Both the position numbers and the translations under genes were made by a program. Positions 43,292 through 52,283 of a stretch of 64,000 bases of DNA are shown here, piece after piece. The DNA is from an uncultured Odoribacter sp. (lineage in GTDB: Bacteria; Bacteroidota; Bacteroidia; Bacteroidales; Marinifilaceae), in NCBI GenBank assembly GCA_910588375.1, contig CAJUQA010000017.1, forward strand, positions 1-64,000, read 5' to 3'. The notes beneath the pieces are model-generated. The model was not told where the DNA came from and did no database searches. It was given only the letters and a program-made list of their open reading frames with translations. The number at the start of each line of letters is the position of its first letter. Position 1 is the first letter of the stretch.

Positions 43292-45466
43292 TCAATTTCC
43301 GTGCTTGGAGTGGAATTTCAGACGCATTAACCGCAAATCTTCTTCCGAATAGTCTCCTTCAAATTCATCAAAAGCTTCTTGTATATTGTCGGTCTGGGCT
43401 TCCATGAAGTAGTCGAAAATCTCTTTTTGCTGGTCTTCGTCTAAAATCTTGTTAATATAATAGTCAATATTCAATTTGGTGCCGGAGAAAACAATGGCTT
43501 CCATTTCCTTGATTAACTCTTCATATGTTAATCCCTGGGCGGAAGCAATGTCTTCCAAGTCGATCTGGCGGTCGATGTTCTGAATAATATATACTTTGAA
43601 TTTGGATTTGTTGGCCACCGTTTTTACCACCATATCCTGGGCGCGTTCGATTTCGTTGTCTTCTACATATTGTTTGATGATTTCAACGAATTCCTTGCCG
43701 TATTTCTGGGCTTTCCCACTGCCTACTCCCTGTATGTTGGCGAGTTCTTCCAGGGTTACGGGATAGTTGATACACATATCCTCCAGAGAAGGGTCCTGGA
43801 AAATCACATAGGGGGGGAGATTGTTGGTTTTGGCAATTTTTTTACGCAGATCTTTCAGAATGGAAAATAAGGTGGCGTCTAAGGCCGACATTCCGCCTTT
43901 TTCCTGGATTTTTTCTTCACTTTCTTCAAAATTACGGTCTTCCATCAGCATAAATTCTTTTGGATGTTCAATAAAATCTAATCCTTCCTTGGTTATTTTA
44001 ATTACTCCGTATTGTTCAATGTCCTTTTCGATAAGCCGGCTGATAAGGGCTCTTCGGAATACCATCGTCCAGAATTGCCTGCTTTTTTCTGTTCCGCTTC
44101 CGAATATTTCCAGTTTATCGTGTTTGTAGGCTTTTATCGCGGAATCAGCTTCACCCAACAGGATATTTACCAAATGTTCGATTTTGAATTTTTCTTTGAC
44201 TTCTGTAACAACTGTCAAAGCGTCCAGCATATATTCCTTGCCTTCGAATTCTTTCTTGGGATACAGGCAGTTATCACAACATCCGCAGTTGTCTTCTTCA
44301 TAATCTTCTCCGAAATAATGGAGCAATACTTTACGGCGGCACATGGACGTTTCCGCATACGATACGGTTTCCAGCAGTAGCTGTTTTCCGATCTCTTGTT
44401 CAGCAATCGGTTTGCCCTGCATGAATTTTTCCAATTTCTGTATGTCCTTGTAGCTGTAATAGGTAATGCAGATGCCTTCCCCTCCGTCGCGTCCCGCTCT
44501 GCCGGTTTCCTGATAATAGCCTTCCAGGCTTTTGGGAATGTCGTAATGGATGACAAAACGTACGTCGGGTTTATCAATACCCATACCGAATGCGATGGTT
44601 GCCACAATAACATCCACTTCTTCCATCAGGAATTTATCCTGGTTGGCACTCCGGGTGTTCGCATCCATGCCGGCATGGTAGGCGGCAGCTTTGATTCCGT
44701 TGATTTGAAGGACTTCTGCCAGTTCTTCCACTTTTTTGCGGCTGAGACAGTAAATGATACCCGATTTGCCTTCGTGGTTCTTGATGAATTTGATAATATC
44801 TTTTGTGGGATCATTCTTGGGACGTACCTCGTAATAAAGATTCGGCCGGTTGAAGGAAGATTTAAACACTTCGGCATCCAGCATATCTAAATTTTTCTGG
44901 ATGTCGTGCTGAACTTTGGGTGTGGCCGTTGCCGTTAGGGCAATGATGGGAGCTTTTCCTATCTCTTCCACAATAGGACGTATTTTTCGGTATTCCGTCC
45001 GGAAATCATGTCCCCATTCTGAAATACAATGAGCTTCGTCTACAGCAAAGAAAGAAATGGGAATTTTTTGCAGAAATTCAACATTGCTGTCTTTGGTCAG
45101 AGATTCGGGGGCAACATACAGAAGTTTTGTTTTGCCTTCCAGAATATCTTCTTTGACTTTCAGAATTTCCGTTTTAGTCAGGGATGAATTTAAAAAATGG
45201 GCGACACCTTCCGCCGCACTGAATGAACGCATGGCGTCCACTTGATTCTTCATAAGTGCAATTAAAGGAGATATGACAATAGCCGTTCCTTCGGATATTA
45301 GTGCGGGCAGTTGGTAACACAAGGATTTACCTCCTCCCGTAGGCATTAATACAAATGTATTTCTCCCAGCCAGTACATTTCGGATAATGGCTTCTTGATT
45401 TCCTTTGAAATTGTCGAAGCCAAAATACTCTTTTAGTTTTGCATGTAAATCAATCTCCAATGCCAT
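43292..45466 (-). CDS. recQ: ATP-dependent DNA helicase RecQ
   Basis: 724 residues from ATG 45466 (MALEIDLHAKLKEYFGF). ATG 45478 adds four residues. Helicase motifs: Q-motif region FGFDNFKGNQEAI, Walker A MPTGGGKS, DEAHCISEWGHDFR, TATATP, and motif VI ETGRAGRDG. A zinc-binding RQC region has CRRKVLLHYFGED...CGCCDNC. A single HRDC domain (TLEELANIQGVGSGKAQKYG) and an extra C-terminal region (about 110 residues) complete the Bacteroidetes form. It unwinds DNA for recombinational repair. It is divergent from kdsD. Confidence 0.96.
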   Translation of the reverse strand: MALEIDLHAKLKEYFGFDNFKGNQEAIIRNVLAGRNTFVLMPTGGGKSLCYQLPALISEGTAIVISPLIALMKNQVDAMRSFSAAEGVAHFLNSSLTKTEILKVKEDILEGKTKLLYVAPESLTKDSNVEFLQKIPISFFAVDEAHCISEWGHDFRTEYRKIRPIVEEIGKAPIIALTATATPKVQHDIQKNLDMLDAEVFKSSFNRPNLYYEVRPKNDPTKDIIKFIKNHEGKSGIIYCLSRKKVEELAEVLQINGIKAAAYHAGMDANTRSANQDKFLMEEVDVIVATIAFGMGIDKPDVRFVIHYDIPKSLEGYYQETGRAGRDGGEGICITYYSYKDIQKLEKFMQGKPIAEQEIGKQLLLETVSYAETSMCRRKVLLHYFGEDYEEDNCGCCDNCLYPKKEFEGKEYMLDALTVVTEVKEKFKIEHLVNILLGEADSAIKAYKHDKLEIFGSGTEKSRQFWTMVFRRALISRLIEKDIEQYGVIKITKEGLDFIEHPKEFMLMEDRNFEESEEKIQEKGGMSALDATLFSILKDLRKKIAKTNNLPPYVIFQDPSLEDMCINYPVTLEELANIQGVGSGKAQKYGKEFVEIIKQYVEDNEIERAQDMVVKTVANKSKFKVYIIQNIDRQIDLEDIASAQGLTYEELIKEMEAIVFSGTKLNIDYYINKILDEDQQKEIFDYFMEAQTDNIQEAFDEFEGDYSEEDLRLMRLKFHSKHGN

Positions 45467-45505
45467 TGTATTAATCATGTTTTTGCACGCCGTGCACAAG
45501 GGCTG

Positions 45506-45535
45506 CAAATTTATAACTTAATTCGGATGAACAAA
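45506..45535 (-). promoter_or_regulatory. consensus promoter of recQ
   Basis: In the minus direction TTTG (45532-45535), an 18-base spacer and TAAATTTG (45506-45513) match the consensus. A TGCACG-C-CGTGCA inverted repeat (45484-45496) lies in the short leader just before the start codon and could bind a protein or fold as a hairpin. Confidence 0.7.
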
Positions 45536-45703
45536 TAAATTCAGTACAATTTTGCTCTGTAGTTACCGCCTTTTGAAAAATGTTTATCTGCGACAAAAAA
45601 TAACTTTCCGGAAATTTCTGCGGCAGATAAAGCTTATGCATACAAGCGGTCGTTGTATGGAACTATTGTTCGGTAAACCTGACAAACTTTCGGGCATTTA
45701 TTG

Positions 45704-45711
45704 TACTTTTG
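45704..45711 (+). promoter_or_regulatory. -7 promoter element for kdsD; rest of the recQ-kdsD intergenic region
   Basis: TACTTTTG fits TAnnTTTG and lies 94 bases before the kdsD start. No clear -33 box is present. The 326 bases between recQ and kdsD (45479-45804) otherwise hold the recQ promoter and AT-rich DNA with no open frame of merit. Confidence 0.55.
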
Positions 45712-45804
45712 TCTTTGAGTAAAATTATAGAAAAAATTGTTGTTGCAAGATTTTTTTCGGATTTTTTTTGGCATAAATATTGTAATTATTCTGTCGTTTT
45801 GTAA

Positions 45805-46782
45805 ATGAATAGAAACATGATTGATATAAAGGACGTTGCAAGGAATGTAATTATAGAAGAAGCGGACACTGTTCGGAATCTGTTGGGTTTTATAGACGAT
45901 GATTTTGAAAAAGTGGTGAAACTGATTTATGAAAGTAAGGGGAGAGTGATTATTACCGGCATCGGGAAAAGTGCGATTATTGCCCAGAAGATAGTGGCAA
46001 CATTGAATTCCACCGGAACTCCTTCTGTTTTTATGCATGCCGCCGATGCTATTCATGGGGATATGGGGATGGTGAGGGAGGAAGATGTGGTTATTTTTAT
46101 TTCCAAAAGCGGGAATACGCCTGAAATCAAGGTGCTAGTGCCGCTTATCCGTAATATAGGAAATAACCGGATTGTGGCTATGGTTTCAAATACGGATTCT
46201 TTTCTGGCGCAAAATGCCGAATATGTTATCAAGGCACATGTGGAAAAAGAGGCTTGTCCCAATAATCTGGCTCCGACCAATTCTACGACCGCTCAGTTGG
46301 TGATGGGGGATGCCTTGGCTATGTGCCTGATAGCTTGCCGTAGTTTTTCCAGCCGTGATTTTGCAAAGTTTCATCCCGGCGGTTCATTGGGTAAGCGTTT
46401 GTATACCCGTGTATCGGATGTTTTCGATAAGGAAAATCGTCCCCGGGTAGCTTTGGAAGATGGTATTCGTTCTGTAATCGTGGAAATGTCAGGAGGATGT
46501 CTGGGAGCTGTTGCCGTGGTGGATGAAGCCGGACGTTTGTTGGGAATTATCACGGACGGGGACTTGCGCCGCATGCTTGAAAAATATAAAGATGTAGATG
46601 GCTTGAAAGCCAAAGATATCATGTCCCGGCAGCCTAAAATCATTTCGGAAGAAGAACTGGCCTACAACGCTTTTATGCTCATGGAAAAAAATAGCATTAC
46701 CCAATTGGTGGTTACTGATGAAGAGCATATATATAAAGGTATGGTTCATTTGCATGATATTTTACGGGAGGGAGTAGTGTAG
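45805..46782 (+). CDS. kdsD: D-arabinose-5-phosphate isomerase (KpsF/GutQ family)
   Basis: 325 residues. The SIS sugar-isomerase domain (residues about 35-180) has GRVIITGIGKSAIIAQKIVATLNSTGTPSVFMHAADAIHGDMGM and VVIFISKSGNTPEIKVLVP, then MGDALAMCL. Two CBS domains follow (RSVIVEMSGGCLGAVAVVDEAGRLLGIITDGDLRRML, and ELAYNAFMLMEKNSITQLVVTDEEHIYKGMVHLHDIL). The enzyme makes arabinose-5-phosphate for Kdo synthesis in lipopolysaccharide. With DUF5686 and lptB downstream this forms an envelope gene group. Confidence 0.94.
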   Translation: MNRNMIDIKDVARNVIIEEADTVRNLLGFIDDDFEKVVKLIYESKGRVIITGIGKSAIIAQKIVATLNSTGTPSVFMHAADAIHGDMGMVREEDVVIFISKSGNTPEIKVLVPLIRNIGNNRIVAMVSNTDSFLAQNAEYVIKAHVEKEACPNNLAPTNSTTAQLVMGDALAMCLIACRSFSSRDFAKFHPGGSLGKRLYTRVSDVFDKENRPRVALEDGIRSVIVEMSGGCLGAVAVVDEAGRLLGIITDGDLRRMLEKYKDVDGLKAKDIMSRQPKIISEEELAYNAFMLMEKNSITQLVVTDEEHIYKGMVHLHDILREGVV

Positions 46783-46818
46783 GCATCTCTAAGGGTTTTC
46801 GGACAGAAATTTACTTGA

Positions 46819-49305
46819 ATGAAAAGGAGTGTTGTATTATTTCTCTTGTTATTGTCGGCATTTTGTGTCTGGGCGCAGAGTACTCGTGTGCGGGGAAAAA
46901 TCACGGATGCGAAAACGGGAGAACCGCTTCCTTTGGTGAATGTGGTGTTTAAAGGGTCATTCGTCGGGGTTACTACTGATTTTGACGGGATGTATTTTAT
47001 TGAAACTCGGGAAGCTGTGGAAGAATTACAGGCCTCCTTTGTAGGTTATGTATCTCAGACTCGAAAAATTACGTCGGGAGCTTATAATACAATAGACTTT
47101 AAGCTTCAGCCACAGGCTTTTGACCTGGAAGAAATAAAGGTGACGCCCGGAGAAAACCCCGCCCATGCGATTTTGAGGAAAGTGTCGCAAAATAAGAAAA
47201 AAAACAATCCCGACAGGATACAGTCCTATTTCTGCAATACATATACTAAAATGGAGCTGGATCTGACTAATATGAAGTCCGGTTTTAAAAATAAGAAATT
47301 GCAGAAAAACTTCGGATTTATTTTTGATCATATCGATACTTCTGTCGTAACGGGGAAAGCCTATCTGCCCGTTATGATTTCGGAAGCCTCTGCGGATTAT
47401 TATTTCAGAAAATCTCCCTCTTTGTCTAGAGAAATTGTAAAAGCGAGCCGGATCTCCGGTATAGAGGAAGATTATACATTGGCACAGTTTACGGGGCATT
47501 TGCATGCCAATTTCAATTTATACGACAATTATATAGATATTTTTGAGATTCGTTTTGCCAGTCCGTTGTCTGACCACGGGTTAATGTATTATAAATATTT
47601 CTTGGTAGACAGTATGCAGATAGAGGGACGGAAAACTTATAAAATCCGTTTTCATCCCAAATCGTTTTCCACTCCGGTGCTTGACGGAGAAGTGAACATT
47701 GACTCTTTGTCGTGGGCACTGCAATCTGCTCATGTGAAGATGATGAAAGGATTAAATGTGAACTGGATACGGCATCTTGTTATTGAAAATACGAATCAGT
47801 TGCTGGCGGATTCAGTCTGGTTTCCGAAACAGGATAAATTGTTTGCAGACTTTTCGATTGTGATGTCTGATTCGTCGAAAGTGATTTCTTTTTTAGGGAA
47901 CCGGCAGGTAGATTATTCTCATGTAGTGTTGAATCCTGTTATACCGGAAAAGGTATTGAAACTGGATAACAATGTAATTATTAATAAGGATGTATTGAAA
48001 AATGATGAGTCCTATTGGGATACGATTCGTCCTTACGCCCTGAGCAAACAGGAAAAGGAGATTTACCAGATGGTCGACTCTATTAAAAATGTGCCTTTGT
48101 ATCAGAATATATATACGATTATTACCACCATTATGGGAGGATACTATGATACGAAATATATAGGCATAGGTCCTTATTATAAATTGTTTAGTTTTAATAA
48201 ACTGGAGGGGTGCCGTTTTCAGTTGGGTGCCCGGACGACAGAAGATTTCAGTAAAAAAGTCCGATTGTTCGGGCATGCGGCTTATGGGACGAAAGATGAG
48301 AAATTTAAGGGGGGAGGCGGTTTTACTTATTCTTTTCGAGAATTGCCGACGTCTCAGCTGACCATGTCTTTTAAGCATGATGTGTTGCAATTGGGGGCGG
48401 GTGTGAATGCCTTTACGACGGGAAATATCCTAAGTTCGGTTTTTGCGCGGGGCAACAATGACCGTTTGAGTATGGTAAATCAATGGGATGTTCAGTTTGA
48501 ACAGGAATGGCGGCAAGGTTTTTCCAATACGCTGGCAGTACAGGTGCGTGACGTTTTTCCATCCCGTTATGTTCCTTTTGTGAAACCCGATGGAGAAGAA
48601 ATGAAATCCATTCAGTCTACGACATTAAGACTCAATACGCGGTTGTCTAAAAATGAAATTGTGATACGGAAAACTTTCGATAAGTATTCCATGGGGTCGG
48701 ATTATCCCATAATAGGAGTGGATTTGTCTATGGGACTGAAAGGGTTGTTTAAGAATGATTATGAATTTTATCGTTTGGAGGGAAATATTAGTTACGATTT
48801 TCCGGTTTCACCTTTGGGTAAATCCTATATGGTGCTGAGCGGCGGAAAGATTTTCGGTAAAGTGCCTTATCCTCTTTTGAAATTACATGAAGGGAACGCT
48901 ACTTATTTTTATGACCAGTATGCTTTTTCCTGTATGAATTATTATGAATTTGCTTCCGATCTTTGGGCTTCTTTTATCTGGGAACACCATTTTAAAGGCT
49001 TTTTTCTGGGTAAGATTCCGTTGATGAAGAGGTTGAAGTGGAGGGAAGTATTTATTTTTAAGGGTTTAATCGGAACGCTGACCGATAAGAATAACGGAAG
49101 TTTTCTCGACACCAGGGCTTATCTGCTTTTTCCAGAAGGGATGTCTTCTGTATCGAAACCTTATTTTGAAGCGGGAGTGGGTATTGAAAATATATTCCGG
49201 ATATTTCGTGTCGATGCCATCTGGAGACTGACTCATCGGCATAGTGTTCCCGGTCAGGAGATACAGAACTTTGCCGTGAATTTCAGTGTGTATTTGGATT
49301 TTTAG
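46819..49305 (+). CDS. DUF5686 outer-membrane protein with carboxypeptidase-like regulatory domain
   Basis: 828 residues. Signal peptide (VVLFLLLLSAFCVWA), then a CarboxypepD_reg-like Ig domain at residues about 22-105 (RVRGKITDAKTGEPLPLVNVVFKG...DFDGMYFI) and the DUF5686 core to the C-terminus (ending VNFSVYLDF, a barrel-type end). These are large Bacteroidetes outer-membrane proteins of unknown function. It sits between kdsD (36 bases upstream) and lptB (61 bases downstream), so an envelope-assembly role is plausible. Confidence 0.88.
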   Translation: MKRSVVLFLLLLSAFCVWAQSTRVRGKITDAKTGEPLPLVNVVFKGSFVGVTTDFDGMYFIETREAVEELQASFVGYVSQTRKITSGAYNTIDFKLQPQAFDLEEIKVTPGENPAHAILRKVSQNKKKNNPDRIQSYFCNTYTKMELDLTNMKSGFKNKKLQKNFGFIFDHIDTSVVTGKAYLPVMISEASADYYFRKSPSLSREIVKASRISGIEEDYTLAQFTGHLHANFNLYDNYIDIFEIRFASPLSDHGLMYYKYFLVDSMQIEGRKTYKIRFHPKSFSTPVLDGEVNIDSLSWALQSAHVKMMKGLNVNWIRHLVIENTNQLLADSVWFPKQDKLFADFSIVMSDSSKVISFLGNRQVDYSHVVLNPVIPEKVLKLDNNVIINKDVLKNDESYWDTIRPYALSKQEKEIYQMVDSIKNVPLYQNIYTIITTIMGGYYDTKYIGIGPYYKLFSFNKLEGCRFQLGARTTEDFSKKVRLFGHAAYGTKDEKFKGGGGFTYSFRELPTSQLTMSFKHDVLQLGAGVNAFTTGNILSSVFARGNNDRLSMVNQWDVQFEQEWRQGFSNTLAVQVRDVFPSRYVPFVKPDGEEMKSIQSTTLRLNTRLSKNEIVIRKTFDKYSMGSDYPIIGVDLSMGLKGLFKNDYEFYRLEGNISYDFPVSPLGKSYMVLSGGKIFGKVPYPLLKLHEGNATYFYDQYAFSCMNYYEFASDLWASFIWEHHFKGFFLGKIPLMKRLKWREVFIFKGLIGTLTDKNNGSFLDTRAYLLFPEGMSSVSKPYFEAGVGIENIFRIFRVDAIWRLTHRHSVPGQEIQNFAVNFSVYLDF

Positions 49306-49328
49306 TTTTTCCTTTCCGTGTTTTTATG

Positions 49329-49336
49329 TACTTTTG
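49329..49336 (+). promoter_or_regulatory. -7 promoter element for lptB
   Basis: TACTTTTG fits TAnnTTTG, 31 bases before the lptB start. It could give lptB transcription independent of the upstream envelope genes. No strong -33 was seen. Confidence 0.5.
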
Positions 49337-49366
49337 TAAAACATAGCTACTGACTTATGATGTTTT

Positions 49367-50104
49367 ATGATACTGAGAGCAGAAGATTTAGTAAAAAAAT
49401 ATAAGAGCAGAACAGTTGTAAAAGGTGTTTCTGTGGAGGTGCAACAAGGAGAGATTGTTGGTTTACTGGGGCCTAACGGAGCGGGTAAGACGACTTCTTT
49501 TTATATGATTGTGGGTTTGATTACTCCTAATGGGGGAAGGATATTTCTAGATGATACGGAGATTACGAAGGAACCGGTATACCGTCGTGCCCAGTTGGGA
49601 GTGGGGTATTTGGCGCAGGAAGCTTCAGTATTCAGACGCTTGAGTGTGGAGGACAATATCAAGGCGGTGTTGGAAATGACGAAGATGTCGAAGCAGGAAC
49701 AAAAGATGCGTTTGGAGGAGATGCTTGACGAATTCGGATTACAGCATATTCGTAAGAGTTTGGGAATACAATTGTCGGGAGGAGAACGACGACGTACTGA
49801 AATTGCCAGAGCCTTGTCTATACGTCCCCGTTTTATTTTGTTGGACGAACCGTTTGCCGGAGTGGATCCAATTGCCGTGGAAGATATTCAGGGGATTGTG
49901 CGTAAGTTGAAAGACAAAAATATAGGTATTCTTATAACGGATCATAATGTGCAGGAGACCTTATCTATTACAGACCGTGCTTATCTGTTGTATGACGGAA
50001 GGATTCTTCAAGCAGGAACTGCCGAGCATTTGGCTGCCGATCCGGAAGTTAGGCGGGTATATTTAGGAAAGAATTTTGAACTGCGCAAGAAAAAAGAGGA
50101 ATGA
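49367..50104 (+). CDS. lptB: LPS export ABC transporter ATP-binding protein LptB
   Basis: 245 residues, the LptB length. ABC motifs: Walker [14 protein letters not shown]-loop [20 protein letters not shown] (the LptB form), signature [15 protein letters not shown], Walker [21 protein letters not shown], and H-loop [10 protein letters not shown]. LptB2FG extracts lipopolysaccharide from the inner membrane and drives it across the periplasm. It follows kdsD and DUF5686. Confidence 0.96.
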   Translation: MILRAEDLVKKYKSRTVVKGVSVEVQQGEIVGLLGPNGAGKTTSFYMIVGLITPNGGRIFLDDTEITKEPVYRRAQLGVGYLAQEASVFRRLSVEDNIKAVLEMTKMSKQEQKMRLEEMLDEFGLQHIRKSLGIQLSGGERRRTEIARALSIRPRFILLDEPFAGVDPIAVEDIQGIVRKLKDKNIGILITDHNVQETLSITDRAYLLYDGRILQAGTAEHLAADPEVRRVYLGKNFELRKKKEE

Positions 50105-50157
50105 CAAATAATGTGGGGAAAGGATTGAAAATTAATGCAGGAGGGAAGAAAGAAAAT

Positions 50158-50188
50158 TTTGTAAGTTTAAAATTTTAATTTACTTTTG
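50158..50188 (+). promoter_or_regulatory. full-consensus promoter of tRNA-Leu
   Basis: TTTG (50158-50161), a 19-base spacer and TACTTTTG (50181-50188) match the Bacteroidetes consensus exactly. The tRNA begins 22 bases after the -7 box. Confidence 0.85.
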
Positions 50189-50209
50189 CAGCGCTGAAAA
50201 GCGATAAGC

Positions 50210-50291
50210 GCGGGCGTGGCGAAATTGGTAGACGCACTAGACTTAGGATCTAGTGTCGGAAGACGTGGGGGTTCGAGTCCCTTCGCCCGTA
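50210..50291 (+). tRNA. tRNA-Leu (anticodon UAG)
   Basis: About 82 bases fold as a class II tRNA. The acceptor pairs GCGGGCG (50210-50216) with CGCCCGT (50284-50290). The D-loop has AAATTGGTAGACGC. The anticodon stem CTAGA/TCTAG closes the loop CTTAGGA with anticodon TAG. A short variable arm and GGTTCGAGTCC (T-loop TTCGAGT) follow. CCA is not encoded. Confidence 0.93.
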
Positions 50292-50297
50292 CGGGAT

Positions 50298-50330
50298 GGA
50301 AAAGCCGCCTGAGAAAGGTGGCTTTTTCAG
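50298..50330 (+). terminator. tRNA-Leu terminator
   Basis: GAAAAGCC-G-CCT pairs with AGG-T-GGCTTTTTC around a GAGAA loop, and the right arm contains a T5 tract. Confidence 0.7.
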
Positions 50331-50371
50331 GTTTGAACCGCTGAAGTATAAAATTGAATGTATAATTTAGA

Positions 50372-50407
50372 GACTGTTGTGACTGTTGTGAACGTTGCGA
50401 CTGTTGT
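50372..50407 (+). repeat. 9-base tandem repeat in the leader of tig
   Basis: Four consecutive 9-base units: GACTGTTGT (50372-50380), GACTGTTGT (50381-50389), GAACGTTGC (50390-50398) and GACTGTTGT (50399-50407). The array ends 16 bases before the tig start, inside its probable leader. Confidence 0.85.
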
Positions 50408-50423
50408 AACAAACATTTAGAGC

Positions 50424-51776
50424 ATGAATATAACAAAGACCCAAAATGATGATCTGACGGCTGTCATCAAAATTCAGTTAAGCAAGGAAGATTACGCTTC
50501 AAACGTAGAGAATGTATTGAAGGATTATCAGAGAAAAGTGGTGATCGACGGGTTCCGCAAAGGAAAAACCCCGATGGGTATTGTGAAGAAAATGTATGGG
50601 AAAGCAGTTTTAGTGGAAGAAATCAATAAGCTGTTGGGGGATGCTTTAAATAATTATATTAAAGAAAATGACCTGTATATTCTGGGAGAACCGCTTCCGA
50701 GTGAGACAGAACAGAAGGAAGTGAATCTGGAAGATGAAAATCTCGAATTTGCATACGATATAGCTCTTTCTCCGGAAGTAAATGTGAAACTGAGCAAACG
50801 GGAGAAGGTGTCTTATTATGTGATTAAGGTGGATGATGAGATGATTGATAAGCAGATCGAGGGAATGTGCAAAAACAGTGGGGAAATGGTGGCGGTAGAA
50901 GAAGTGGAAGGCACAGAATATCTGAAAGGTGAAATTATTGAGCTCGACGCTGACGGAAAAGCCAAAGAAAACGGAGTTCGTAACACAGAGGCTTCTTTTT
51001 CTTTGATGTATGTGAAAGATGAAGACGCTGCCGTTGCTTTTAAGGGAGCTAAAAAGGGACAGGAAGTGAAATTCAATGCTGTGAAAGCATTTCCGAATAA
51101 GACGGATTTTTCTAATATGTTGGGTGTGACTAAGGAAGTGGTAGAAAATGTCAATCCCGAGTTCTGTTTTATCATCAATGAGATTAAACGTTATGTGGAT
51201 GCCGAAGTAAATCAGGAATTGTTTGATAAAGTATATGGCAAGGATACGGTGAAGAGTGTTGAAGAATTTCGTGCCAAAGTGAAAGAGGATATTGAAAATC
51301 AATTGAAAGGTCATTCCGAATACCGATTTACCATTGATGCCCGCGAGAAATTGTTGAAAAAGAACGAAGATGTTGTGTTGCCCGAAGTTTTTCTGAAAAG
51401 ATGGATTTTGGCCGTTAACAAGGGAATGAAAGCAGAAGAGATTGAAAAAGATTTTGAAGGTTATCGGGATGAATTTAAATGGCAGGTTGTAAAGACGGCA
51501 ATTATTCGGGAATTTGGATTAAAAATAGAACAGGAAGATCTGAAAATCGTGGCACGTGAAGTGGCTGCCGCTCAACTTCAACAATATGGATTGTATGGCC
51601 TGACCGATGAGCAGTTGGATGGATTTGCCGTAAAATTGCTGGAAGATGAAAAACAACGTCAGCATTTGTACGAAAGGGCTGTGGATAATAAAGTCTTTGC
51701 AACGGTAAAGGAAAATGTGAAGTTGGAAGAAGAAGAAATTGCTATGGCTGATTTTGAGAAATTATTTCAGAAATGA
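50424..51776 (+). CDS. tig: trigger factor, ribosome-associated chaperone
   Basis: 450 residues. N-terminal ribosome-binding domain with the FRKGKTPMGIVKKMYG signature (the GFRxGK loop that contacts L23) at about residues 43-60. A middle domain in the FKBP position looks diverged (ELDADGKAKENGV), as usual in Bacteroidetes. A long helical C-terminal cradle follows (IENQLKGHSEYRFTIDAREKLLKKN...FLKRWILAVNKGM). It binds nascent chains at the exit tunnel. Preceded by tRNA-Leu and a tandem repeat, followed by a strong terminator. Confidence 0.95.
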   Translation: MNITKTQNDDLTAVIKIQLSKEDYASNVENVLKDYQRKVVIDGFRKGKTPMGIVKKMYGKAVLVEEINKLLGDALNNYIKENDLYILGEPLPSETEQKEVNLEDENLEFAYDIALSPEVNVKLSKREKVSYYVIKVDDEMIDKQIEGMCKNSGEMVAVEEVEGTEYLKGEIIELDADGKAKENGVRNTEASFSLMYVKDEDAAVAFKGAKKGQEVKFNAVKAFPNKTDFSNMLGVTKEVVENVNPEFCFIINEIKRYVDAEVNQELFDKVYGKDTVKSVEEFRAKVKEDIENQLKGHSEYRFTIDAREKLLKKNEDVVLPEVFLKRWILAVNKGMKAEEIEKDFEGYRDEFKWQVVKTAIIREFGLKIEQEDLKIVAREVAAAQLQQYGLYGLTDEQLDGFAVKLLEDEKQRQHLYERAVDNKVFATVKENVKLEEEEIAMADFEKLFQK

Positions 51777-51800
51777 TTTTCTTTTTCATAATAAGGTGTG

Positions 51801-51830
51801 GCCGGGAGATTTTCTCTCGGCTTCTTTTTT
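51801..51830 (+). terminator. tig terminator
   Basis: GCCGGGAG/CTCTCGGC (8 bp, one wobble) with a 4-base loop is followed by TTCTTTTTT. Confidence 0.85.
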
Positions 51831-52283
51831 ATTGGACATTTTATAAAATAGCTCTGTCTCTAATTCAAATTACTTGCTGATTTCTTAGAGGCACTTCCTA
51901 GTGTTTTGAGGGAGCTTGACCGTTTTACATATCAGAGACTTATCTCAAAAATCGTTACTAAAAATGAAACGATGATATTTAGTAACGAAACTTTGTCTTT
52001 TAGGGGCTTTTTTGTGTCTTTTCGATGTCTTCGATAAGCAATAAAAAATCCCGTAAAACCTTGATTTTACAGGATTTGTCTTGTATTGACCCTCTGTTGT
52101 CTTCGAGGCTCAGCGGAGAGAGAGGCTCTATCACCTATATAATCACACAATATTATAAAATCGCAAAATACTATTAATTACCAATTTATTACAAAATTCA
52201 ATAAATCTAAATTTCTCTGAATATCTTTTGCTATTTCAATTTCTGGGTGTATTTTTGGGTGTAAATTTTAAGCACACCCAATT
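51831..52283. other. non-coding left boundary region of the mobile element
   Basis: No gene. Contents: a 10-bp dyad CGTTACTAAA...TTTAGTAACG (51953-51962, 51978-51987); a hairpin with 12 of 13 pairs (52046-52058 with 52065-52077) with a T-run on the minus side; a direct repeat GAGGCTC (52105-52111, 52122-52128) around GCGGAGAGAGAGG (52113-52125), which resembles the 3' end of some tRNA genes and could be an attachment core; then AT-rich DNA up to the integrase start. The left end of the element probably lies here. Confidence 0.5.

Noticed and set aside
50210..50291. tRNA-Leu as the attachment site of the element
   Set aside because: Some Bacteroides elements use a tRNA-Leu, but here an intact tig with its terminator separates it from the integrase, and no copy of the tRNA 3' end is seen to the right.
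50372..50407. CRISPR array
   Set aside because: Units are only 9 bases, directly adjacent, without spacers, and no cas gene is present. No other CRISPR-like array was seen in the window.
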